From contig CAWGVL010000059.1 in the NCBI GenBank assembly GCA_963825845.1, forward strand, positions 1 to 64,000: 64,000 bases of DNA, given 5' to 3'. Under the pieces are notes generated by a model that saw only the letters and a program-made list of their open reading frames with translations, was not told the origin of the DNA and searched no databases. The translations under genes were made by a program, and so were the position numbers. Of this stretch, positions 8,458 through 17,574 are shown piece by piece (positions within the stretch are counted from its first letter, which is position 1; each line of letters starts with the position of its first letter). The stretch comes from DASQDN01 sp963825845. GTDB taxonomy: Bacteria > Acidobacteriota > Terriglobia > Bryobacterales > Bryobacteraceae.

Positions 8458-9870
8458 TTACGCGATCTCTCCCGATGTCTGGACCTCCGGTGAATCCATT
8501 GCATTCACCTTCGGAAGCCAGCGCGCATGCTCCTCTTTCACTTGCGAGAACTCAGGCTTACCGGCAAGATTATTCCATTCCAAGTCGTCATTCGAGTGGT
8601 CATACAATTCTTCTCCGCCATCGTGATAGCGAATGTACCTCCACCGCTCGCTTCGCACCGAGTGATTATTTCGCTCATACGTTGTGATCGCGGGCAAGTC
8701 CCATTTCGCGGCGGGACTCTGCAACAACGAAACGAAGCTCTTCCCCTCGAGTTCCTTCTTCGGAGACAGCCCGCACAGCTCGATCATCGTGGGATAGATG
8801 TGCATCGAGTCAACGGTACGTGCGCACTTTGACCCAGCCTTCGTCATACCCGGCACGGACATAATCAACACGTTTCTCGTAGCTTCCTCCCAAAGCGCAA
8901 ACTTCCGCCAATGGAGTTTCTCACCGAGACTCCAGCCATGGTCGCTCCATAGAACGACAATGGTATTCGACACATGCGGACTTCTGTCCAAGGCGTCCAG
9001 CAAACGTCCCACACATGCATCGGCAAAACTGATCGATGCAAGATACCCCTGTACGGCTTTGCGCCACTGGCCGTACTCGATCACCTTCTTGTGATCGCCG
9101 CTCCGTATCGCCAGGTGCTTGCCCACTGCGGGAACATCATCGAGGTCATCGTCCTTCACCGCCGGAAGCGTGATCTTGTCGGCAGGGTACATCTCGAAAT
9201 ACTTCTGCGGAACGTACCATGGCAGGTGCGGTCGGTAGATACCGCACGCGAGGAAGAACGGCTTATCGTGCTTCTCGTTCAGCTCCTTCATGGCCCAGTC
9301 CACCGTCTTCGAGTCGCCCATCTCGGAATCTGCCACCGGTACGGGCCCCCAATCGAAATGGGCCGTCCTGGGCATCCCGTTCACGGGCCGCCCTTCGGGC
9401 AATGGGTTTGGCGGCTGATTTTTCTCCTGCGATGGAAAGTACTCCTGCCAGCTCGCCGGATCGGGGAAACTGCCGTGGAAGATCTTCCCGCCGCCGACGA
9501 CACGATATCCATGCGCCGCGAAGTGCGACGGCATCGTCACGGCGTCCTTCAGAACGGAGGACTGCCGCATGGGTTGCCTGTTCTCGTAAACGCCAGACGT
9601 CGAGGGCCGGATACCCGTCATCAATGACGCGCGCGACGGATTGCACGAAGGCGCGGCGCAATAGGCCTTCGTAAATAGCATTCCCTTGGCCGCAAGCCTG
9701 TCGATGTTCGGCGTCTTCACATCCGGGTGACCGCCGAGACAACCGATCCAGTCGTTCAGGTCATCAACGGCGATAAAGAGAACATTCTTCGGTTTGGATT
9801 TCAATGCGCCCGGCAGCGCAGCAGCGGATGCAAGCGTGGTGAGAAAGGCTCTGCGCGAGAAGGCGCTCAT
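8458..9870 (-). CDS. Secreted sulfatase (iduronate-2-sulfatase-like)
   Basis: 470 residues. The N-terminus SRRAFLTTLASAAALPGAL resembles a Tat-type signal. The metal-binding DD (residues 36-37) and the maturation motif C-N-P-S-R (Cys76 to Arg80) are present; the Cys is converted to formylglycine in active type I sulfatases. The overall pattern (NVLFIAVDDLNDWIGCLGGHPDVKTPNIDRLA, GIYRPHLPWYVPQKY, WSDHGWSLGEKLHWRKF) is that of the S1 family iduronate-2-sulfatase subgroup, common in planctomycetes and acidobacteria. It probably removes sulfate esters from polysaccharides. It is the last gene of the block running from 23.7 kb, 39 bp after the DUF4175-like gene; whether it belongs functionally is doubtful. 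Confidence 0.9.
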   Translation of the reverse strand: MSAFSRRAFLTTLASAAALPGALKSKPKNVLFIAVDDLNDWIGCLGGHPDVKTPNIDRLAAKGMLFTKAYCAAPSCNPSRASLMTGIRPSTSGVYENRQPMRQSSVLKDAVTMPSHFAAHGYRVVGGGKIFHGSFPDPASWQEYFPSQEKNQPPNPLPEGRPVNGMPRTAHFDWGPVPVADSEMGDSKTVDWAMKELNEKHDKPFFLACGIYRPHLPWYVPQKYFEMYPADKITLPAVKDDDLDDVPAVGKHLAIRSGDHKKVIEYGQWRKAVQGYLASISFADACVGRLLDALDRSPHVSNTIVVLWSDHGWSLGEKLHWRKFALWEEATRNVLIMSVPGMTKAGSKCARTVDSMHIYPTMIELCGLSPKKELEGKSFVSLLQSPAAKWDLPAITTYERNNHSVRSERWRYIRYHDGGEELYDHSNDDLEWNNLAGKPEFSQVKEEHARWLPKVNAMDSPEVQTSGEIA

Positions 9871-9909
9871 GACACGTCAGAGTATCACGAGCACCCGAAA
9901 ACAATGTAC

Positions 9910-12900
9910 CTACTTCGATTTACTCAACTTCCGGAAGTACTCGGCAACGGCATCTCCGTATCCTTGCGGCACACGTTCTGCCGCGCTGCTGCGAACCTGC
10001 CCGTCCTTGCCTTCCAGTTTGCGGCGGAGCTGCAACTCAAGTTGTTCGATATTCGGCAGCACCTGCGTGCGGATCCGCTCAATCAGCTCCTCATTGCCCG
10101 GATGCTTCGAAGGATCCCAACGCTGAACCTCGCGCAGGGTCTCCTCGATCTGCCGCGCCATTTCCGGGTTGTCTTGCATGCTTTGCCGTAGCTGCTGGAG
10201 TTCACGAACGCCCTGTCTGAACGCCTGCTCCACGGCGGCATTGTTCACTGGACCCTGGTTCGGAATGCTATCGCCGGAGCGATAAACGCCCTGTTCACCA
10301 AAACCGAAACGATCGCCGTTAGGTCCGCCTTGTCCGCCGGTTTGGCCACCCTGCTGCTGACCCCGAACGCTGACCCTGGCCGAACTGATTACCACCTGCT
10401 TGCTGACCTCCTGCTTGGCCTTCGCCTTGTTGCTGCCCGCCTTGCTGACCACCTTGGCCCTGTTGCCCTCGTTGGCCGTGCTTGCTGGCCCTGCTGTTGG
10501 CCTTGTCCTGGTTGTTGACCTTGTCCTTGCTGGCCTTGTCCTGGTTGCGGGCCTTGTCCTTGTTGGCCTTGGCCCTGCTGCTGGCCCTGCTGTCCTTGCT
10601 GACCGCGTTGGCCTTGCTGACCCTGACCTTGCTGGTTGCCGCGCGAAGCGCGCTGCAATTGCTCTCTCAGCTTCTCTACCTGGTTCAGCGCCTGCTCGAT
10701 CCCGGGCTGCGCTTTTCCTTTGTCTCCAGGCTTGCCCATCGCCTCTTCGGCTTGGTGAAGCTGATTTCGAAGGGTCTCCAATCCCATCGTCACGGGAGTC
10801 TCGCGCGACCCGACGTAACCGCCGAGTCCGCGGCGCAGCCAATCGGCCCCGAACTTCATACGCAGCTTCAGCTCGTTCTGCTGCATCTCACCGAGGGCCT
10901 CACGAACCTTTGAGGAGGCAGAACGCTGCGTCCCCGCCATATTGCGCGCGGCGCTTTGCATGTCGGCGTTCGAGACGGTTCAGATCGTTCAGCATCTGCT
11001 CCTTCTCGCGGGCGAGTTCCTCGCCTTTGCTGCCGATCCTGTCCGGGCATCGGACGACCCTGAGTTCCGGGCTCTCCGTACGCTTTCTTCAGTTGTCGAC
11101 GAACTCGCTGCTGCTGTCGGCCAGATTGTCGGCCTGCTGCGCAAGTTGGTTCAACTCCTGACCCCGATTCCTGCTGGCGCATCCCGCTAACAGAATCGCG
11201 AGCTTCCTGAAGACGATCGGCTGCGCGCCGAGCTTCCGCCGACCCGGCTTGCGGCTGCGATGCCTGCGAATTCGCCGCCTGACGCATATCATCCGTTGCG
11301 CGTGCAAGGCGCTCGATCGCCTGCCGCAATTGGCTATTTTGCTGGCTGGGCGGCTCTGCCCGCGTCCCTGCTGACCTTGGCCCTGCCCTTGCTGGCCCTG
11401 CTGACTTTGGCTCTGGCTTGGCTTTGCCCTTGGCCTTGACCTGACTGGTCCGCGCCAGCTCTTCCATCTTCTTCTTTAGCTCTTCTGCTTCCCGGCGCAG
11501 CATTTCCTGCTGCCAGCGCTGCTGCGGACTCTGCTGCTTGATCACGCTGCTGCTGCGCAAGCTCCTGCTGACGCCGGGCGAGCTGCTCCAGCTTCTGCAG
11601 CGCTTCATCCATTTCCTTCTGGCGCCGATCGGCAGACGCCGCCTGCGCGCCCGTCTCGTACTGGTTCTTCTCCGTATCGAGCTCGAGGTCGAAGAGACTT
11701 TCAAGGTCGCGGCCGGCGCCGCCCACCGCCACCACCGCCGCCTCGATTGCCCGAAGGCGACCTGAATATTGCGGCGCGTCGCTTCGGCGCGCAACAGATG
11801 CTGAAGAGCCTTCTGCTCGGGCTGAATCGATCCTTCCAGCTCTGCGGCCTTCAAGCTTTCGACCGCCTCACCCATCGCCTTGGCGGCTTCCTCCATGTCC
11901 TTTGCGAAGGATTGGAACTCGGCGTTCTGCTGCGCGAGTTCGCGGCTCTTCATACGTTGGCAAGCGACTGGCTCTGGTCGCGCAGCTTGGCCTGCATCTC
12001 CGACAGAAACTTTGCGTTCTCCGCTTCGGCTGCTTTGTCTTTGCTCTTGTCGCGAATCTGATTGAACGTTGCGGCGATGATTTCCTTCTGGCGCTGCGTT
12101 ACCCCTTGGTCGTCTTCTCCGCCACCGCCACCGCCGCCGCCCATCTGCTGCGATTGTTGATACTCGCGCTCGAACGGCTGCGCTTCAAGGAACAGCATGT
12201 CGGTCATCGTTTCTGACCGTGCGTCTTTCGCGCGGGCATGCAGTGCGACGACGTCGCCAGGCTGCAGTTTGAAGTCTTCGAGAGCGATTAACGTCTCACC
12301 TTCTGTCGTCTTCGCGCCCTTGTTCTTCAGCATCGAGACTGATCTTCTCGGGACCGCCGTTTACCGAGTACGCCAGCACAACGTCCTGCAGAGCGAAGTC
12401 GTCCTCCGCTTCCACACGCACCGTCACTTCTTCGATCGGATTGACCTTGAAGTCCCGGCCGGGTCGGGTGATGCTCACTTTCGGAGGTTGTTCCTTCTGC
12501 GCTTCGATGAAGTAGTCCTCAGCTAGCCGGATGTCCTCGCTCTTTTCGACCGTGGCAATGTGATACATGCCATCCGCACGGATCGGCACGGAAGCCGCTC
12601 AGCCAGTTGCCTTCGCTCTTCTGCATCTCGATACGCTTGCCGTTATCGAGAACAGATCACCGATTGCGCGAGAGGCTTGTCCGTTTCGATCGCGACCGTC
12701 GCATCCGTACCCTCGATTGCGCGGAGATCGCCGCCCGGTCTTCGACGACATCCTTCAGCCCCGCCCATTTCGGGTAGTGGTACGTCACTCGCAGCTTCTT
12801 GATCCCGGGCAGATCGAGAGCAGTCAACGTGTAAGTCTTGGAACGTACCCCATTCGACTCGACATAATACTCGACGGAATCGGGCAGGCCTGCAAACAGA

Positions 12901-13646
12901 AACTCAAAGCCGACACCGGATGGTTGCGGCATCATCGGCGCAGGCTCCCATTTGCTCGTACCGGCAAACTTTGCAAACAGCGTAGCCGATCGCGCGTCAA
13001 ACCCGACCAACTGCGCTCGACCATCTGATCCGATTTCTTGCGCACGCTCCGGTCCCCCGGAGTGACGAGCAATGTCATAGAAATCCTGCGCGCATTCCCT
13101 CTCGCGGAGCACCGGCCCACAACAACGACGCGCCATGGCCGAAGAACCCGGACCCGCCAGAATCAACCAGATCAACCCGAGTGAAGCGAATGCCGCCGCC
13201 GAAGCAGAACCGAACATCAATCCGCGGCTCACGATCCGTCCAGGATCCGTAGTATGCGCCACCTCCATGGTGTCCGCGGCGAGCAATTCCAGAAACGGAT
13301 CGTCCTTCGACTGCTTTTCCGCAAACGTCAGAAGTCGCGCATCGAACTCCGGTACCAGAGTCTCCGCGCGTTTGGCAGCCCTACGCCGGTTCAGGCTCAG
13401 GATCGGAAGCACAGTCCGAACCCGGCCGCCAAGGCAAGACTGAGGACAAGCAACACTCGCGCGATCCGCAAGGCTGCTGTCGGAGAAAGCATACGCGTTT
13501 GTGTACAACACCAGCGCGACCGTGGCAACCAGCGCCGCAACCGCCAGTACGGCAGCTCCTCGCGCGACAGCGCCCCAACGAAGACGGCGCTCCAGCGATT
13601 GCAGATAATTGTTCACCTGTTCAAGTGGGTTCACCGTCTTCTCCAT
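9910..13646 (-). pseudogene. DUF4175-like giant membrane protein, broken by about 20 frameshifts
   Basis: Reading across frames gives one protein of roughly 1,240 residues. The N-terminus (MEKTVNPLEQVNNYLQSLER) leads to three hydrophobic segments, the second of which (RIARVLLVLSLALAAGFGL, about 13410-13470) is only visible in a different frame. Next comes a beta-rich part with LVTPGDRSVRKKSDQMV and GGDLRAIEGTDATV, typical of DUF4175-type proteins. Then follow a long coiled coil (EALQKLEQLARRQQELAQQQ), a Gln/Gly-rich stretch of GQGQQ repeats (~10400-10650) and a conserved C-terminus ending FRKLSKSK. Frame changes lie near 13474, 13402, 13145, 13085, 13070, 13012, 12737, 12650, 12592, 12338, 11953, 11745, 11530, 11420, 11340, 11190, 11090, 11040, 10965 and ~10400. 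The 5' end overlaps the BatA-like gene by 16 bases. Motifs remain intact between shifts, so sequence error is a serious alternative to decay. Confidence 0.75.
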
Positions 13647-15617
13647 GCCGCTTGCTTCCGAGCAATCGGTTCAGCCTGCTCGGCGTTCAAATACTTCCCT
13701 GAAAAAATCGACTCCACAACCGCCGCCACCAGCAGGCAACAAGCACATACCACCACATGCTGTAGGGCTTCTCGCCGGCTTCGCCAGGACCACCCTCGGG
13801 TCCGGCCTTACCAGTACTTTGCCACAACGCGAGGGTCTCTTTCGGTACCGTCTCCAACTCGGATTCCCTGCGATCGGCATGAACGGCGATCAACTCATGC
13901 TGGCCGTTTGGACGACGCACTTCCCAGAAGCCTTCCTTGGCCAACTTAAAAGCGGGTGTCTTCCCCGCTTCGGCAAGCGATAACGCGCGCTTGCCATCGG
14001 GACCAATGATCTCCGCCACCCTTCAAATCGACGAACGAATCCACAGGATATTGGGCTGGCGCCGATTCCCCGCCGCTCAGATACAGAGCCGACTGCTCGA
14101 CAAACGGAACGAAGGACGCGTGCAGGGGCAGATCGTTCGCGATATTGTCGAAGGTCGAAGCCAGGATCAAGACACGACCGCGCCGACGGTCTCTCGAGCA
14201 GAAGCGGTGATCCGTCGGTGAACTTCGCGACCACCTTGCCTTTCGCTGGATCGATGCGTACAACCTGGTAAAACTTCACGTCGTCGAACTTGTTCACCTC
14301 AGCGACAGACGGATGGGATTCGTCAACGTCACCCGCCGCATAGAATCGCTCGTTGTCTCGCGACGCATACCGCGTGTCATTGATCTTTGTGCCAAACACG
14401 TTTCCTCGAGCGGCGATATTCGACCCGGCAGCGACCAACACTCCACCGCCGCGTTTCAAATAATCCTCAATTGGAGCAATCGTGTCCGACAGCACGACAA
14501 ACGCGTACTTGTTGAAGTCGAGATTCGATGCCTGATCCGAGCTGACCGCATCGACGGCAAATCCCGCATCGGGAGTCGATTCCAATGCGGCTTTGTAGTA
14601 CTCAACGGCGCGAGTTCGCCCTGGTTCATGGACGAGCAAAATGCGCCGAGCTTCTTTGCGTTCGATCGAAAACGGATACGTGTCGTCGGCAGCCAGCTTG
14701 TCACGCGAATCGATACGGACTTCGCCGCGATTCATTCCATAAGCGGCGTCGGGCAGGAAGAACTCTACCGTGGCGCGCCCGCCTGGAGTCAGCTTCACCG
14801 TCTTGCTTTCGAGAGACTTGCCGTTCAGCAGCAGGGAGACGTGGGTCTCGGCCTCCTCGGTTCCTGATCCGGCGATGACCGCCTGTATGCGCACCTTCTT
14901 CGGCTGGTAAACACTCCGCGGCGCATGGACTGCTTCAACATAGAAGTTTGGCTCTGTCCTGTCCACAACCGAGTGCACAACCAGCTTGGTACCCGGCGGG
15001 ACGGCCAGTTCCGAAAACGGCGTAGGCATGGACGACTTTTGAGCATCGGTGAAGATATGCGCCTCCACCGGCATCCCGTCCGGAGGTACAAGCGAACGGA
15101 TCACACGCGCTATTTCGGCGTACGCGCTACGTCCGTCACCCGGCTCGATCGCCTTAACCGCTGCCTCGAGTTCCTGCGCGTTCGTGATCGGCTGTGTGAG
15201 CAATTGCGCACTCGAAGCAAACGAGATGACCTGTCCTCTGTCCCCAGGACGGAACTGACGCAGCGCCTCTAATGCTCCGTTCTTCGCATCCGTGAGACGT
15301 GTGCCCGCACGCATGCTGAAGGAATTGTCAACGGCGACGAGCATCATCTTCCGGCCCTGAGCATCGCCTACCATACTCCGGCGAACGTAAGGCTTCGCGA
15401 ACAAGAGCGCAATCAGCAGGATGAGCAGGCAGCGCATCACCAGCAGGGCGATGTATTTCAACCGTCGATGTTTCACTGAGCTCTGCGTGCGCTTCTCGAA
15501 AAACATCAATGAGCTGAACGGCAGCGGATTGGACTTATGCTGCTTCAGCAGATGCACATACAGCGGAATCCCCGCCGCGAGCAATCCGCCGAGAAACCAT
15601 GGAGAGAGAAAACCCAC
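13631..15617 (-). CDS. BatA-like VWA-domain membrane protein, with about three frameshifts
   Basis: The protein starts with the BatA N-terminal membrane anchor (MGFLSPWFLGGLLAAGIPLYVHLLKQHK), followed by a second membrane helix and a von Willebrand A domain with an intact MIDAS metal motif DNSFS (in MLVAVDNSFSMRAG). The reading frame is lost near 14195. The protein continues as GRVLILASTFDNIANDLPLH in another frame, shifts again near 14020 (GPDGKRALSLAEAGKTPAFK) and near 13735, where the last transmembrane helix (LLVAAVVESIFSGKYLNAEQ) lies; the stop is the TGA at 13631-13633. The total would be about 660 residues. BatA-type proteins work with MoxR ATPases and DUF58 proteins, both encoded just upstream. 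It starts 4 bp after the DUF58 gene. Confidence 0.82.
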
Positions 15618-15621
15618 TTAC

Positions 15622-16506
15622 CTAATTCCTCCCCAGTCTCACCACAAGATAATTCCGCAGCGCCGCGTCCAGAGGCTGGCTCGTGTCCAGCAGGAAATAA
15701 TCGATGCCGGATCGCTTCGCTCGTTCCCTTAACGCCGACACGTGGGCGTCAATCTTGGCGCCGTACTCATGTTTGACGTAATCGGGTGTGACCTCGATCG
15801 TGTCGCCGGTCTCCATATCGAGGACAAGAGCAGGATCCTTGATCTTCGGCCGTATCTCCTGTGGATCGAGCACATGGAACAGGATGATCTCGTTCCCGTG
15901 GAAGCGCATCGGCTCCATGGTTTTCACCACGACTTCGGGATCTTCGTAGAAATCGGACACGACCACAATCACGCCGCGGCGGTGAAGAAAATTGGCGAGA
16001 TGAAAAAAAGGCTTCGCGAAGTCAGTACGTGTCCCCGGAGCAGCCTTTTCGATCGCATGCAGAATGCGGGCGAACTGCCCCTGCCGACTGGATGGAGGCA
16101 CGTAGTTGCGGATCTCGTCGTCGAAAACCACCATCCCCGCCGCATCGCGCTGTTGATTCGACAGGTATGCGATCGATGACGTCAGATACCGAGCGAAATC
16201 CAGCTTGTTGACGGTGTGCGAACCGTACGCCATCGATTTGCTCGCATCCAGCAATAGAGTGAGCTGCGTGTTCGTCTCGCCACGATACCGCTTCAAATAC
16301 ATGCGCTCCGTTCGAGCAAAAACATTCCAGTCGACGTGCCGCAGGTCGTCACCTTCAGTGTATGACCGGTACTCGGCAAACTCCTGGCTGAAGCCAAAGT
16401 CCGGCGAGCGGTGCAGACCCGAAACGAACCCGTCCACAACAGTCTTCGCGATCAACTCGAGACCGGAAATGGAAGCGAGAACAGTTGGGTCCAGGTATCG
16501 TTGCAT
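15622..16506 (-). CDS. DUF58 protein with VWA-like fold
   Basis: 294 residues. Signature blocks of DUF58 are clear: SGLHRSPDFGFSQEFAEYRSYTEGDDLRHVDWNVFART near the N-terminus and a VWA-type metal motif DASKS (LLLDASKSMAYG). DUF58 proteins are the standard partners of MoxR AAA+ ATPases and are thought to help assemble or activate metal- or membrane-associated complexes in the cytoplasm. The gene lies 23 bp after the MoxR gene and 4 bp before the BatA-like gene, the classical MoxR-DUF58-VWA order. It is intact, unlike its downstream neighbours. The specific client in this organism is not known. Confidence 0.92.
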   Translation of the reverse strand: MQRYLDPTVLASISGLELIAKTVVDGFVSGLHRSPDFGFSQEFAEYRSYTEGDDLRHVDWNVFARTERMYLKRYRGETNTQLTLLLDASKSMAYGSHTVNKLDFARYLTSSIAYLSNQQRDAAGMVVFDDEIRNYVPPSSRQGQFARILHAIEKAAPGTRTDFAKPFFHLANFLHRRGVIVVVSDFYEDPEVVVKTMEPMRFHGNEIILFHVLDPQEIRPKIKDPALVLDMETGDTIEVTPDYVKHEYGAKIDAHVSALRERAKRSGIDYFLLDTSQPLDAALRNYLVVRLGRN

Positions 16507-16529
16507 AGCGTCCTTATTAGGCCGAAAGT

Positions 16530-17555
16530 CTACCCTTTCGGAATCGGCTTCGTCTCCAAAATCCGCTTCACGATCGCGTCTTGATCCACTTTGTCGGATT
16601 CCGCATGGAAGTTCAGCAGCAACCGGTGTCGAAGAATCGGAGCAGCCAGACTGGCGATATCCTCGAACGTCACGTGATAGCGTCGGCGAACGAGCGCGCG
16701 AGCCTTCGCGACCAATACGAGGTTCTGACTACCGCGAACGCTGGCGCCGAAGTTGACATACTTTTTGACGAAATCCGGAGCCGTTTCGTCGGTCGGCCGC
16801 GTCATGCGAACGATATCCACCGCATACCGCGCCACGGAATCCGCGATCGGGACCATGCGCACAAGCTGCTGGAAGCCCAGGATCTCTTCGGCTGTCGTTA
16901 CCGGCTCGGCGTGTGCCACGGCTGTTGTCGTCGTGAGACCCAGAACCTTCATTTCGTCTTCGGGATCAAGGTAATCGAGAACAGTATTAAAGATGAACCG
17001 GTCGAGCTGGGCTTCAGGCAGCGGATACGTACCCTCGAGTTCGATCGGGTTTTGCGTGGCAAGCACGAAAAAGGGCGCCGGCAACTTATGATGTGTTCCG
17101 CGTACTGTACAGGATCGCTCCTGCATGGCCTCGAGAAGGGCCGATTGCGTCTTTGGAGGAGTTCGGTTGATCTCGTCGGCCAGGATGATATTCCCGAAGA
17201 TCGGCCCCTTTACGAATGTCCAGACACGTCGTCCTGTGCCGGGCTCTTCTTCAATGATGTCTGTCCCGGTGATGTCCGACGGCATCAGATCCGGAGTGAA
17301 CTGGATGCGACTGAAGGCCAAACCCAACGTGTCGGCGATCGTCCGAACCAGCAAGGTCTTCGCCGTACCCGGCAGGCCTGTGATCAAACAGTGGCCGCCG
17401 ACGAACAACGCGATCAGGACCTGTTCGAGCACTTCTTCCTGACCGACGATAACGCGCCGGATCTGCTGGACAATATCGGATTCGGCTTGCTGGAAGCGGA
17501 GGATCCTCTGCTTCAGTTCCGAAGAGTCTAGAGAGATAGGTACGGGATTGGTCAT
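16530..17555 (-). CDS. MoxR-family AAA+ ATPase
   Basis: 341 residues from the ATG at 17555, which is preceded by a GAGGA-type ribosome site; frame extension upstream only reads the TPR gene out of frame. Walker A (GLPGTAKT), Walker B (IILADEINR), sensor 1 (VLATQNPIE) and the MoxR block ALLEAMQE are all present, and the C-terminal lid ends ILRHRLLLNFHAESD. MoxR ATPases act as chaperones that insert cofactors or assemble complexes through VWA-domain partners. Here those partners are the DUF58 and BatA-like genes downstream and another VWA gene upstream, all in one transcription unit. Identification of the family is firm; the client is inferred only. Confidence 0.95.
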   Translation of the reverse strand: MTNPVPISLDSSELKQRILRFQQAESDIVQQIRRVIVGQEEVLEQVLIALFVGGHCLITGLPGTAKTLLVRTIADTLGLAFSRIQFTPDLMPSDITGTDIIEEEPGTGRRVWTFVKGPIFGNIILADEINRTPPKTQSALLEAMQERSCTVRGTHHKLPAPFFVLATQNPIELEGTYPLPEAQLDRFIFNTVLDYLDPEDEMKVLGLTTTTAVAHAEPVTTAEEILGFQQLVRMVPIADSVARYAVDIVRMTRPTDETAPDFVKKYVNFGASVRGSQNLVLVAKARALVRRRYHVTFEDIASLAAPILRHRLLLNFHAESDKVDQDAIVKRILETKPIPKG

Positions 17556-17574
17556 TATTCCTCGGCGGGGTTCC

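Noticed and set aside
10400..10650. Tandem repeat of GGCCTTGTCC/GQGQQ type, considered as a CRISPR-like or satellite repeat
   Set aside because: It is the codon-level repeat of a Gln/Gly-rich protein segment, with no regular spacers.
16581..17531. Open frame antisense to the MoxR gene
   Set aside because: Shadow of conserved MoxR coding sequence.
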